A stretch of DNA of 61,234 bases from an uncultured Oscillospiraceae bacterium (GTDB lineage: Bacteria; Bacillota; Clostridia; Oscillospirales; Oscillospiraceae), in NCBI GenBank assembly GCA_934573735.1, contig CAKTMC010000014.1, positions 1 through 61,234 of the forward strand, in the 5' to 3' direction. Below are positions 18,225-26,855 of the stretch, piece by piece. Under the pieces are notes generated by a model. The model did not search any database. It worked only from the letters and a program-made list of their open reading frames with translations, and had not been told where the DNA came from. Both the position numbers and the translations under genes were made by a program. Position 1 is the first letter of the stretch; each line of letters begins with the position of its first letter.

Positions 18225-18854
18225 ATGGCAGACAATGAAATGCAGCTGATTGCTCAGCTTACAGATGATTTCCACTTCGGGTACATAGTGGAAACGCAAA
18301 ATGGAATAAGTGTGCTTTACCTTAGCGGAACTTGGCGCGGCACATCGGGCGTTGAACATATACATGTGAGCCTAAGCGGTAAGCACCCACTAAGCGGTAA
18401 AGAAATTCAGTCTGACGTTCATTCGCTGGACATTTTCCCCGGTGGGAATGAACCGATAAGATATCAGCTTAATTCTCCCACCTGCGGCGGCAAATACCGT
18501 ATTGTTTTCACTGCGATTCTCTCTAACGGTAAGCGTCTTGAGGACTGTCTGAAGGATCAACCAGTCGATCTTCCAGGCAGAAACAGCCCTTATATCAAAT
18601 ACAAGAGAAGTACGCCGCGTGGCTTCTCTCGGCATGGCTTTTCGGAAATCACAATTGAAAGCAACTGCTGGCCTCGCTGCCGCGGTAAGCTTTGGATAAA
18701 GATAAATAAGCGTTTTCTGCCCGTTCAGGCGGAGCAGGCTCAGCTTATAAACGGTACCTACGCAAAACTGAGCTGGAGACTTGCCGCCGATTCCGCAGCC
18801 GTGATCAGTCTTATCGCCGCCCCCGACCTCCCCTCCCCCGTAGAAGTTAAATAA
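18225..18854 (+). CDS. Unrecognised beta-rich protein of operon 1
   Basis: 209 residues, starting after GGAAGG at good distance and only 5 bases past the previous stop. The sequence is dominated by alternating hydrophobic and polar residues with few helices, consistent with one or two beta-sandwich or barrel domains. There is a Cys pair NCWPRCRGK near residues 144-151. No signal peptide or membrane segment. No family recognised. Twenty bases before the GTPase gene, it could be a small accessory or adaptor subunit, but nothing in the sequence proves this. Confidence 0.7.
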   Translation: MADNEMQLIAQLTDDFHFGYIVETQNGISVLYLSGTWRGTSGVEHIHVSLSGKHPLSGKEIQSDVHSLDIFPGGNEPIRYQLNSPTCGGKYRIVFTAILSNGKRLEDCLKDQPVDLPGRNSPYIKYKRSTPRGFSRHGFSEITIESNCWPRCRGKLWIKINKRFLPVQAEQAQLINGTYAKLSWRLAADSAAVISLIAAPDLPSPVEVK

Positions 18855-18873
18855 TGCCAAGGAGCCTATACAG

Positions 18874-20853
18874 ATGAAATATTTTTGCGCCGAGTGTAAA
18901 ACGAAACACGATACGTCTGACATTGCGGCAGATATGTGGAGCATATGCGCAAATGAGATAATTTGTGTCATTGAGCGTATAAGAGACAATATGCAGGTGG
19001 AGGTGCTTGACCCTCTGAATGCCAAAATCCCCATTGTGAAGGCCTTTAACGATGCCTATTGCAACAATCGTTTTTCCGAGCCTGAGGACGGCACAGATGT
19101 GCAATCTGTTATCGCTGTCACGCATGACGCTCTGCTCCGTTTTTTACGAGAGCCTCAGCTTATAGGGCACAAGGAAATGGCACTTCCCGCAAGCCAAATC
19201 AGGGATAGACTTGTTAACTCAAGCCTTGAGGGCAGCGTAATAAGCGGAACGTATTCGCTCAGTCTGCGTGAGCTGCTCGAGATTTTCAGGGATTACCTTG
19301 ACCTCACGGCAGCTGATAGCGTCGGAAATTCGGAGGACAGGAAACTCTGCGAGAAATATATGGAGATAGTCCCGAGCCTGCTCGACTATAAGGTGTACGA
19401 CAAGCAGCTCAGGTTCTCCCTGCTCCCTGCGGAGGGCGGTAACAATGAACAATACCTCGAGCGAGTCACGGGCACCGATAACGATCCCCGCTGTCTGGGC
19501 GCTTTGGAGATAAGAAACGCTGAAGTGCGTTCCGATATGGTTGGCTTTATCCGTGTCTGCCCGCATTGCGGAAAGCGGCTTTCGCGTGCTGCGGGTACGG
19601 CGCCGGAAATAGTCATAGCCCTTGCCGGCAGTCCCCGTGCAGGCAAGACCTCCTGCATGACTGCCATTGCCAGCGCGCTTTGGGACAAAAAATACACGCA
19701 GCATGGCATTTGTGGAGCGGCTATCGACAATGACCCCGTCTGGGACGCTCTTCTTAATGAGATAGAGTTTTATAAAAATGGCTATGCCGTCACCAAAACT
19801 CCGATAGAGCAGGACAGCGCTCCGGCATATTCTCTTCCTATTAACATCACGAATCGAAGAAGGGTTCTGACTTTTGTTGATATGCCCGGTGAGTTTTGGG
19901 CAGACCAAAATGGTGCAATTGATGCAAACTTTTTCAGGCAATATCAGGGCATCTACTCGAATATAGACTGTATTTGGTTCTTTATCTCAAAATTCACTGT
20001 TCTCCGCACGGAGCTTCGGCAGAATTCCAATGCTCCGGATACGCTGAATAAGACACGCGCGCAATTAGCGGAGAATACAGCGGACGATGCAGAGCTGATA
20101 GCAAAAGCAAACCACAATAACATTGAAGCCAGCTTCTCTCAGATACGAGATGGTCTGCGAGCAATGGGCAAGGAGCTGCCGCCCGTGGCAGTTATTGTCA
20201 CCAAGCCCGACGTATGTGAAAACGATGCCGATGAAAGAGATACTTGTTCCGACAGATATGACCTCTTCCCTGTTGGGGGTGAGGATGGGAATCACGTCTG
20301 TAGAAAAAATGCAGAGTGGGTTGATAAGGTGCTGCGCCAAAATAATGGTAATCCTGTTCTTGTCGAAAAGGAATATTTTCTGAATTCGATTCATACTCGC
20401 AGTTATATTAAAGATAAAAGCTTTAACCTCTACAACGCTATACAGAATGCCTGTCCGCTCAAAACCTATATGTCCATTGCCGCTTATGGTATCCCGGCGA
20501 AAAAAAGAGACGATCTCTCTAAAAAGCCAGCAGATCTCTCTTTTCATAGGCCGCCTAATCCATACAAAGAGATTTTCCCCTTGCTCTGGACACTGTCTAT
20601 CTGTGGCTGCATAAAGGTTAGACATGTTGGTACATGGCAGACCTACTGGTTGGGGAAACACATCGGTCGGAGCCTCGGTCTGAATAGAAAAACTGAGCAA
20701 TCGACAATGGATATCTGCTTCGACTACCGGGAAGAAGCCAAAGATAGTGACAACAAAGTATTTAAGAAAGATATTGCAGAAAATCTGCTCCTTACCGGCA
20801 GAGATGCCCTTGATAAATATAGCACATCCATTATTCATCACGCAAGAAACTAA
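18874..20853 (+). CDS. Zinc-ribbon P-loop GTPase (DO-GTPase-like)
   Basis: A 659-residue protein. The CxxC at 5-8 and CPHC at 229-232 look like two halves of a zinc ribbon bracketing a helical insert. A TRAFAC-type G domain follows, with P-loop GSPRAGKTS at 252-260, switch II DMPGE at 336-340 and specificity motif TKPD at 443-446. A Cys/Trp-containing C-terminal part (~540-659) is unassigned. The combination matches the GTPase of GTPase/GAP1-type operons. AAGGAG lies upstream of the start. It is followed 21 bases later by the GAP1-like membrane gene, so the pair is likely functional. The role is inferred as a switch or mechanochemical component; no enzymatic data can be read from sequence. 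Confidence 0.8.
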   Translation: MKYFCAECKTKHDTSDIAADMWSICANEIICVIERIRDNMQVEVLDPLNAKIPIVKAFNDAYCNNRFSEPEDGTDVQSVIAVTHDALLRFLREPQLIGHKEMALPASQIRDRLVNSSLEGSVISGTYSLSLRELLEIFRDYLDLTAADSVGNSEDRKLCEKYMEIVPSLLDYKVYDKQLRFSLLPAEGGNNEQYLERVTGTDNDPRCLGALEIRNAEVRSDMVGFIRVCPHCGKRLSRAAGTAPEIVIALAGSPRAGKTSCMTAIASALWDKKYTQHGICGAAIDNDPVWDALLNEIEFYKNGYAVTKTPIEQDSAPAYSLPINITNRRRVLTFVDMPGEFWADQNGAIDANFFRQYQGIYSNIDCIWFFISKFTVLRTELRQNSNAPDTLNKTRAQLAENTADDAELIAKANHNNIEASFSQIRDGLRAMGKELPPVAVIVTKPDVCENDADERDTCSDRYDLFPVGGEDGNHVCRKNAEWVDKVLRQNNGNPVLVEKEYFLNSIHTRSYIKDKSFNLYNAIQNACPLKTYMSIAAYGIPAKKRDDLSKKPADLSFHRPPNPYKEIFPLLWTLSICGCIKVRHVGTWQTYWLGKHIGRSLGLNRKTEQSTMDICFDYREEAKDSDNKVFKKDIAENLLLTGRDALDKYSTSIIHHARN

Positions 20854-20874
20854 TGATGCAAGGAGATGAGCTTT

Positions 20875-23517
20875 ATGGATTATCAATACATAAATACCAT
20901 CAAAAATGAGCAATATATAGATCTCGCCGCGAGAAAACCATTTCCGGGCGCGATGCTGCCCGAGGTACAGAAGTATTGCTGCGACAACACATTTCTTGCT
21001 GACGGCATCAATGCTTCGGTCATGTTCTTCACACTGACTTCTGCCGGGACGGCTCCGTTTACGGTCATATCCCGCTCGGATAAGAAGCAAAACTGTGTTT
21101 CGCTCGGGCGCTTTGTTCAAGCCTACGGCTGGGCATGGCCTAAAGGCGGGAGACAGGCAGATATGCCCAAGCTTTTCTCGAATACTGATGAGCTTCTGCA
21201 TACACGCTTTTTGACCGAGAATGAGGTTGACGCTCTTGCCGCCTCTCCGGACGCTCCGTGGGAAGTTTACAGCTCCTATATTCCCGCTGCCCCGGTACAG
21301 ATCGACCCAAAGGCACTCAGTGCCGCGCTCTTCGGCGTTGTCCGCCGTTGGGCAAGCAGCGAACCTGCCGTTCGTATAGCAGTGCCCGCGGGGGTAGACT
21401 ATATGGACTATGTCATGGCTGCCGTATCACAGCTTTATGCGCATATGCCATTTGCCATGAGAGCGGCTGCAGGCTTCTGCTCCTACCTCCCTCAAGCACT
21501 GGGAGAGAAACTGCCGCGTATCTCCATCGGCTTTATTCCCGAGCGAATGGCGGATAACAACACTCTGTTCCTTGACGGCTCAAGCACGGCATGCTGCAAC
21601 AAGCTCAACAGCGGTACAAGCACAGGCGATCTCGACTTTTTCATAAATGAGCTTTGCACTATGGACAGCGATGAGCTCCGCTCCCTGTTCAATGATCTCT
21701 ATGCTTCTGTTGAGGGCAACGGCGACTACAGAAAGCTTCTTTCTCTTCGCCCGTACCAATACTTGCGCTACGGTGCCGAGCTGCGTGTTCTGAAGCTTGA
21801 GGGCAGCGCTCAGGAGCTTATTCCGGAGTGGCTGAGGTTCCTTGCATCAGAGCAAAACTACTCCGAGCTTGTCCGCAATCATGTTCACCTTCGCATTTCC
21901 AAGCTCGAGGAGGCAGATATAATTGCATATTTGACAGAGCGCGGCATAAAAAATCTCTCGCTGGAGGATAGCTTAAAGCTCGTTGCCATCTGCGCAAAGC
22001 TCTGCGAATATAACGAGGCCTGTGCCTCGGGTGTCAGGAATCTCCTTGACACTGCGATTGCGGCCTCCCCCCTCTCCGTTTCAGAAAAATACGAGCTCCT
22101 TTCCGGGCAGACTCAGCTACTCGGCGACCTCATCAATATAGATACCCTTTCCAAGCTCTACCTTGAAATCGTCAGCCCGGAGTTTAAGTCAATAGAGGCT
22201 CTTCCGGCAAATCTGCCCAAGGAATATCTTAAAAAAGCCGACGCCGCTAATGCGTTTATCGCTAAGCTTGAGCAGGCAAGCTTCAACTCCGCCTGTGGCG
22301 AGCTGTTGGAGCGCGCCCGTGAGCTTGCCGCTCAGTGGCGCGATGACGCCTCCAGCGCAAATTTGCAGTACGACGAGCTTATGCAGAATCTGCGTTCGGA
22401 AAAGAACTATTTTGGCTGTCTTGAGCTTTGGAGAAGCAAGAGAGATGTTCTTGAGCGCTTGGACGAAGAACAGCGCAAAAATCTGCGGTCATACATTGCA
22501 GAACGCCGCCCCAAGAACTACGCGCAGTATTGCATTGCCTTTACAAACCGGTATGAAAAGCCCTTCTCGCTTGAGGGTATAGCCTCCGTCAGCTCCGAGC
22601 CTGAGGATCTCAGCAGCTTTATCCTGCATGATATCTCCGCTCTTTTGAAGGGAACGCGCATACATCTGGATGATGCCATTCGAGCCGGATGCCGTGCCCA
22701 GCAGATATACAATAAGATAGTTGAGCAGGAGAAATACGCGCAGATGCTCAATATCAAGCTTTCCGTGTTCTATAAGGACAGAGAATACCCGGCCGACTAT
22801 CTCAAGAAAATGCTGTCCTTCTCTTTCCACGATATTCCGGAAAATGAGAAAAAGTCCTTTTCCAACGTATTCTTCTCGCTCGTGAGTGATAGAGTTTTCA
22901 GCGGCAGTGATTTGCAGGCCATATGTGAGCAGTTCGTACGCTGCAAATTCAGATATGCCTCGCTCATGCGGCATATTTTGCAGGGAAGCTTCATCGACTG
23001 CAGCGAGGACGAGTATAGACGCGCCTTCCGGACCATCTACAAAAATATCGAGTACATCGGCATAGAAAACATAGCGGATGTTGAAGATAAGCTTGCAACG
23101 CTCTCTGACTGCGACGAGACCGCCTTCTCCGTTTATGAGAGCTTCAAGAAAAAGAACAGCAAAAAAGAGAGAAAAAAAGAGCCTGAGGGAGGCTCGGGAA
23201 AGCGCTCGGTAATGAATATAGTATATCCCGTCATTATCGCTCTGCTTGTGGTCTCCCTCGCGCTGCTCATCCTCCTGCCGAGGCTGCACGCAGACAAGGA
23301 CACTGCCGATGTGCCGGCCTCTCCCGAGGTAAGCGCAGTGCCGACGACACCAAGCCCCACTCCCAAGCCCGTTGAAAGCACGGAGACGCCGGTTGATGAG
23401 CAGCAGCCCTCGGCAAGCCCTGAACCGACGCAGCCCCCTCAGGAAACAGAGCAGCCGGAGCCCACGCCCACAGCCTCGCCCGCGCCCACACACTCCACCA
23501 AACCGGATAAGCCCTGA
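20875..23517 (+). CDS. GAP1-like helical protein with C-terminal membrane anchor
   Basis: 880 residues from ATG 20875; AGGAG at 20861-20865 is 9 bases away, whereas an in-frame ATG at 20866 touches it. The N-terminal ~230 residues resemble the N-terminal domain of GTPase-associated protein 1: an early strand-rich part with SASVMFFTL-like character, then a second domain with RIAVPAGVDYMDYVMAAVSQLY. Residues ~260-760 are all-helical and repeat-like. A Lys/Glu-rich stretch leads to one membrane helix (~780-806), then a ~74-residue outer tail rich in Pro, Thr, Ser and Glu, resembling a wall-spanning linker. The bulk is therefore cytosolic, next to the membrane, where it could recruit the GTPase encoded just upstream. 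Family assignment is by context and faint similarity. Confidence 0.7.
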   Translation: MDYQYINTIKNEQYIDLAARKPFPGAMLPEVQKYCCDNTFLADGINASVMFFTLTSAGTAPFTVISRSDKKQNCVSLGRFVQAYGWAWPKGGRQADMPKLFSNTDELLHTRFLTENEVDALAASPDAPWEVYSSYIPAAPVQIDPKALSAALFGVVRRWASSEPAVRIAVPAGVDYMDYVMAAVSQLYAHMPFAMRAAAGFCSYLPQALGEKLPRISIGFIPERMADNNTLFLDGSSTACCNKLNSGTSTGDLDFFINELCTMDSDELRSLFNDLYASVEGNGDYRKLLSLRPYQYLRYGAELRVLKLEGSAQELIPEWLRFLASEQNYSELVRNHVHLRISKLEEADIIAYLTERGIKNLSLEDSLKLVAICAKLCEYNEACASGVRNLLDTAIAASPLSVSEKYELLSGQTQLLGDLINIDTLSKLYLEIVSPEFKSIEALPANLPKEYLKKADAANAFIAKLEQASFNSACGELLERARELAAQWRDDASSANLQYDELMQNLRSEKNYFGCLELWRSKRDVLERLDEEQRKNLRSYIAERRPKNYAQYCIAFTNRYEKPFSLEGIASVSSEPEDLSSFILHDISALLKGTRIHLDDAIRAGCRAQQIYNKIVEQEKYAQMLNIKLSVFYKDREYPADYLKKMLSFSFHDIPENEKKSFSNVFFSLVSDRVFSGSDLQAICEQFVRCKFRYASLMRHILQGSFIDCSEDEYRRAFRTIYKNIEYIGIENIADVEDKLATLSDCDETAFSVYESFKKKNSKKERKKEPEGGSGKRSVMNIVYPVIIALLVVSLALLILLPRLHADKDTADVPASPEVSAVPTTPSPTPKPVESTETPVDEQQPSASPEPTQPPQETEQPEPTPTASPAPTHSTKPDKP

Positions 23518-23557
23518 TGTAATCCGAGCCTTTGCCGGGTATCGGCAATACAGCACG

Positions 23558-23610
23558 AATTATACCGCCTCTTCACGGGGGGCAAGCCCCCATGAGGAAG
23601 CGGTATAGTT
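23558..23610. repeat. Imperfect palindrome between GAP1-like and transglutaminase genes
   Basis: aattataccgc at one end and gcggtatagtt at the other, with an inner ggggg/ccccc stem, form a 53-base imperfect hairpin. It may be a small mobile palindrome or an mRNA structure; there is no T run. Confidence 0.6.
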
Positions 23611-23644
23611 AAATAAACAAATAATCGGAAGGACATGACGAGCC

Positions 23645-25114
23645 ATGAGAAAAAAGCACAACGACAACTCATACGGCAGCTTCGGCGACTGGGGCTCCTT
23701 TGGAGACTCCGGACAAAGCGGCTGGGACAACGACTCCTCGCAAGATTTTTCTTCCGGCTCGTCCGGGTATGCGTCGAGCGGCAAGGGCGGCTTCGGCGGC
23801 AGAAGCAGCTACACGCCCTCCGGCCGTGGCTCCTTCGGTGACTCCGGTTGGGATAGCGATGACGATGAAGACTACTATTCGCCTTCGCACCGCTCCTCCG
23901 CTCCGTTTGTCACCTCCACGCCGGCTCTGCAATATGCGAGCAGCTCGAGCAGCGGATACCGCCCTCGACGCAAGGTCTTAAGCTGGCCCTGGCTTTTCCT
24001 GCTGCTTGCCGCGCTCGGCTTGTTTTTTGCTCTGCGCAGCCGTAACGCGCCCGCAGCGGCTCCGGCAGGCTACATAGGCTCATCCCCCACCCACCTCACT
24101 GCCGCGCAATACACGACGCCCTACGAGCAGCAGCGCTATTTCCGTAGAATGCTTGAGGGCAACGACGCCGTTTTATATGACCAGCTCAGACTGGGCGCCG
24201 CAAATCATCTTGACTGCATAGAGCGTCTTTCCTGTGCAGACAGCGAGGATTTGCACAAGGTCTTTGACTATCTGTATTATGACTATGCCGAGTATTTCTG
24301 GCTTGACGGGAGCTGGTCGTCAAGCACAGACACCGCAGCGGGGCTGAGCAGCCTTTCGCCGGGATACAGATTTGACGCGCAGAGCAGCGCAGCTTATGCC
24401 GACTATATTGAGCGCTGCACCGCTCAGGAAATCAGCCGCCTGCAAGGCTCAGGCGAGTATGACAAGGTCAAGGCTGTATATGAGTATCTGATAAACAACA
24501 CTATCTATGATTTGGATTACACCGGGACGACAATATATGAGCTTTTCTCGGAAAACCGCGCCGTATGCGAGGGCTACGCACGAGCAACACAGTATATGCT
24601 CACAAAGCTCGGTGTTGAGGCGATTTATGTCACCGGAGATACGATTGAGGATCCGGGACCGCACGCATGGAACATTGTCAGAGTCAACGGGAAATATTAT
24701 CAGGTCGATACGACATGGGGCGACCCGGTATCGGAGGACGGAACGCAGTCGCTGAACTATAACTATCTCTGTATTACGGACGACGAGATGCTGCGCTCGC
24801 GTGTCTATGATGAGTCGCTATATCCGGTATGCAGCAGCAGCGACCTCAATTATTACCGGCTGAATGATCGTTTTATCTCCGGCTACGACAGGGACATCAT
24901 TTGCTCATGGCTGAACAAGGCCTACACCTCCGGTGAGGAAATAGCATATCTTGCAGCTAACGAGGCCGTTTATAGCGAGATACTGTCTCGTCTATTCGGC
25001 GATAACGGAGAGGTCTGGGATTTGATGAACAGCATGTACTCAAATATAAACAGCTCCGCTGTTTATAACAGCGCTGACCCAAATACATACGTTATCCGCA
25101 TTTGGTTTGAATGA
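23645..25114 (+). CDS. Membrane-anchored transglutaminase-like protein
   Basis: A 489-residue protein. Residues 1-110 are low-complexity (Gly, Ser, Asp, Tyr) and lie in the cytosol. One membrane helix is at 112-131. The outer part carries a transglutaminase-like domain with the complete Cys-His-Asp triad: C308 in VCEGYARA, H340 in GPHAWN, D355 in YQVDTTWGDP. Bacterial members act as proteases, peptidases or protein crosslinkers; the substrate here is unknown. The start follows AAGGA at slightly long spacing (~12). It lies 127 bases after the GAP1-like gene, past a palindrome. The context suggests it modifies or clips an envelope component of operon 1, for example the vWA protein. Confidence 0.82.
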   Translation: MRKKHNDNSYGSFGDWGSFGDSGQSGWDNDSSQDFSSGSSGYASSGKGGFGGRSSYTPSGRGSFGDSGWDSDDDEDYYSPSHRSSAPFVTSTPALQYASSSSSGYRPRRKVLSWPWLFLLLAALGLFFALRSRNAPAAAPAGYIGSSPTHLTAAQYTTPYEQQRYFRRMLEGNDAVLYDQLRLGAANHLDCIERLSCADSEDLHKVFDYLYYDYAEYFWLDGSWSSSTDTAAGLSSLSPGYRFDAQSSAAYADYIERCTAQEISRLQGSGEYDKVKAVYEYLINNTIYDLDYTGTTIYELFSENRAVCEGYARATQYMLTKLGVEAIYVTGDTIEDPGPHAWNIVRVNGKYYQVDTTWGDPVSEDGTQSLNYNYLCITDDEMLRSRVYDESLYPVCSSSDLNYYRLNDRFISGYDRDIICSWLNKAYTSGEEIAYLAANEAVYSEILSRLFGDNGEVWDLMNSMYSNINSSAVYNSADPNTYVIRIWFE

Positions 25115-25129
25115 CTTGGAGGATAAACA

Positions 25130-25495
25130 ATGAGTAAGCGATTTTTGCTTGTGCTTGTTCCGATAATAATTATCGCCGCTGTCGTAGGCGCGATTTATAT
25201 TTTCAAGCCGGCAGAAGCTAAGCTTGTCGGCGAGTGGCAGTATGATGACGGCTCTGTCATGTGCTTTAGCTCGGACGGCAGCGGTTCGCTCTATAATGCG
25301 GGCTATACCTACGGAGCGGACGCCTATATAAGCTTCCGCTATACGCAGGATAAAAACAAGCTTGTCATATATACCGATGCGGTCGGATACGGCTACGGCG
25401 GCGTTTTGGAGTGCAGCTTTGAGATAAAGGGCGACTATCTGACGCTCAGCTTCAGCGACGGCGGCGAGGAGTATCTTTGCCGCAGCGCAGCCTGA
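25130..25495 (+). CDS. Small membrane-anchored beta-barrel-like protein
   Basis: 121 residues with one N-terminal membrane helix (residues ~5-24) followed by a ~90-residue outer domain that starts KLVGEWQYDDGS and contains repeated beta strands ending YLTLSFSDGGEEYLC. The 'GEW...F..DGSG' pattern is typical of small lipocalin-like or DUF5640-like domains of Firmicutes. TTGGAGGAT precedes the start; the gap to the transglutaminase gene is 15 bases, so it is the last gene of operon 1. Function unknown. Confidence 0.72.
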   Translation: MSKRFLLVLVPIIIIAAVVGAIYIFKPAEAKLVGEWQYDDGSVMCFSSDGSGSLYNAGYTYGADAYISFRYTQDKNKLVIYTDAVGYGYGGVLECSFEIKGDYLTLSFSDGGEEYLCRSAA

Positions 25496-25504
25496 GCTTT
25501 GCCG

Positions 25505-25560
25505 CGCTTTGCGCATGTTTCACGGCATTGAGCAGCGAAATATGCGCAAAGCGTAAAAAA
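25505..25560 (+). terminator. Terminator of accessory operon 1
   Basis: cgctttgcgcat (25505-25516) pairs with atgcgcaaagcg (25542-25553), followed by an A-rich then T-containing stretch. It closes the operon before the tRNA promoter. Confidence 0.65.
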
Positions 25561-25574
25561 CTTTATATTAGGGC

Positions 25575-25602
25575 TTGACAAATACGAAATATGTGGTAAT
25601 AT
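25575..25602 (+). promoter_or_regulatory. Promoter of tRNA-Gly
   Basis: TTGACA (25575-25580), 16 bases, TAATAT (25597-25602), 18 bases before the tRNA. Confidence 0.8.
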
Positions 25603-25619
25603 AGACAAGCATTGTTGAT

Positions 25620-25695
25620 GCGGCTTTAGCTCATCCGGTAGAGCGCCACCTTGCCAAGGTGGAGGTAGCGAGTTCGAGCCTCGTAAGCCGCTCCA
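25620..25695 (+). tRNA. tRNA-Gly (GCC)
   Basis: A full cloverleaf with acceptor GCGGCTT/AAGCCGC, anticodon loop containing GCC, a GTTCGAGCC T-arm and encoded CCA at 25693-25695. The body is identical to the minus-strand copy at 51418-51493. Confidence 0.95.
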
Positions 25696-25701
25696 TATAG
25701 A

Positions 25702-25730
25702 GCCTATTGTGACTGCAATAGGCTTTTTTA
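25702..25730 (+). terminator. Hairpin between tRNA-Gly and tRNA-Leu
   Basis: gcctattg / caataggc followed by seven T's. Confidence 0.8.
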
Positions 25731-25738
25731 TTTTATGA

Positions 25739-25823
25739 GCGGGCATGATGGAATTGGTAGACATGCGAGATTTAGGTTCTCGTGCAGTGATGTGTTGGGG
25801 TTCGACTCCCCATGCCCGCACCA
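25739..25823 (+). tRNA. tRNA-Leu (TAG)
   Basis: Acceptor GCGGGCA/TGCCCGC, anticodon loop TTTAGGT with anticodon TAG, an extended variable arm as expected for a class II tRNA, GGTTCGACT T-arm, and encoded CCA. Confidence 0.93.
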
Positions 25824-25824
25824 T

Positions 25825-25875
25825 ACAGCCGGAGTAAGCGGTAAATGCTTACTCCGGCTGTATCTTCATATTTTT
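25825..25875 (+). terminator. Terminator after tRNA-Leu
   Basis: 15-bp perfect arms, acagccggagtaagc and its complement (25825-25839, 25847-25861), followed by a T-rich stretch. Confidence 0.88.
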
Positions 25876-25916
25876 TAGAGGCTTGGTTCAGGGCGCCGGG
25901 ACTGAACACGGTGCAG

Positions 25917-26035
25917 CCCGGAAAAGACAGAACGCACCCCGCCCATTCTTTTCCCTATCGGCACTCCCATAGCCATGGCGACCCCTCAGTCACTTCGTGA
26001 CAGCTCCCCTAAAAGGGGCGCCAAGGGCGTGGACT
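25917..26035 (-). repeat. Partial interspersed repeat, module A, reverse orientation
   Basis: Carries the module A pieces in inverted order: 'ggaaaagacagaacgca', then 'cgacccctcagtcac', 'agctcccctaaaaggggcgc' and 'caagggcgtgg'. It lies between the tRNA genes and the vWA gene. Confidence 0.8.
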
Positions 26036-26076
26036 AAGGCAAGCGCCGATTTCAGCGCCATTTCATCAGCTCCGGC

Positions 26077-26712
26077 TCATCTTCCGCGCTTTTTCACGTC
26101 CTCGTCGATGCGCCGCTTCCAGTCATGGCTTATCGGGCGCTCTGCGCGGACACAGCTCACGGTGCTGCTGATTACCTCATAGCTGAGCGCGGTACCAAGC
26201 TCGTCACACTTATAGCTTACCGCGCGGTCGGCGCTGATGCCAAAGCGCCCGGCCTCTGCGGCGGCGTCGATATTTGCGCCGAGGAAGATAAACTCCCAGC
26301 CGTGCTTTGCCTTACGGCTCTCTATCAAGCGGCGCACCGTCTTGTAGTCATAGCTGCGGCTCGAATTCTCGTAGCCGTCGGTGATGATAACAAACATTGT
26401 TTTCTCCGGCACATCCTCCCGGCGGGCGTACTTATGGATGCGTCCGATATGGCGGATGGCTCCGCCCAGAGCATCCAGCAGCGCCGTGCTCCCACGGGTG
26501 AAATACTCCGCCTCCGTCATGGGCGGCACCTCGCTGAGCGGCAGCCGGTCGTGGATAACCACGCTCTCGTTATCAAAGAGAAGCGTGGAGACCAGCGCCT
26601 CGCCGCTTTCCTTCTTCTGCTTTGCTATCATGGAGTTAAAGCCGCCTATGGTGTCGCTCTCAAGCCCGGTCATCGAGCCGCTGCGGTCAAGGATAAAAAC
26701 CAATTCTGTCAT
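26077..26712 (-). CDS. Cytosolic vWA domain protein (TerY-like)
   Basis: 211 residues, almost entirely one vWA domain without signal peptide or membrane helix. The metal-site motif DRSGSM is at residues 9-14, followed by GLESDTIGGFN; the second part RGSTALLDALGGAI and the third (VIITDGYENSS) are also present. This matches the short TerY-like proteins. I chose ATG 26712 because AAGGAGG lies 9 bases upstream; a longer frame begins at 26760. It follows the macrodomain gene on the same strand after 143 bases, so they may be co-expressed. Such proteins are often part of chaperone- or ATPase-linked stress systems, but no partner ATPase is adjacent. Confidence 0.85.
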   Translation of the reverse strand: MTELVFILDRSGSMTGLESDTIGGFNSMIAKQKKESGEALVSTLLFDNESVVIHDRLPLSEVPPMTEAEYFTRGSTALLDALGGAIRHIGRIHKYARREDVPEKTMFVIITDGYENSSRSYDYKTVRRLIESRKAKHGWEFIFLGANIDAAAEAGRFGISADRAVSYKCDELGTALSYEVISSTVSCVRAERPISHDWKRRIDEDVKKRGR

Positions 26713-26855
26713 AATAAAAAGCCTCCTTTGTTTGATTACGCCTTGAGTATAGCGTGTCATAAGGAGGCTTTGGTCGCCTGACGGGCGACAAATTATATAC
26801 TAATATACTATTATTAGCTTTTACCCTGCCGATATATCCCGCAGCGGGCGCTCAC

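Noticed and set aside
25620..25823. tRNA-Gly/Leu as an integration site for accessory operon 1
   Set aside because: No integrase and no direct repeat of the tRNA 3' end was found at the other border near 10400.
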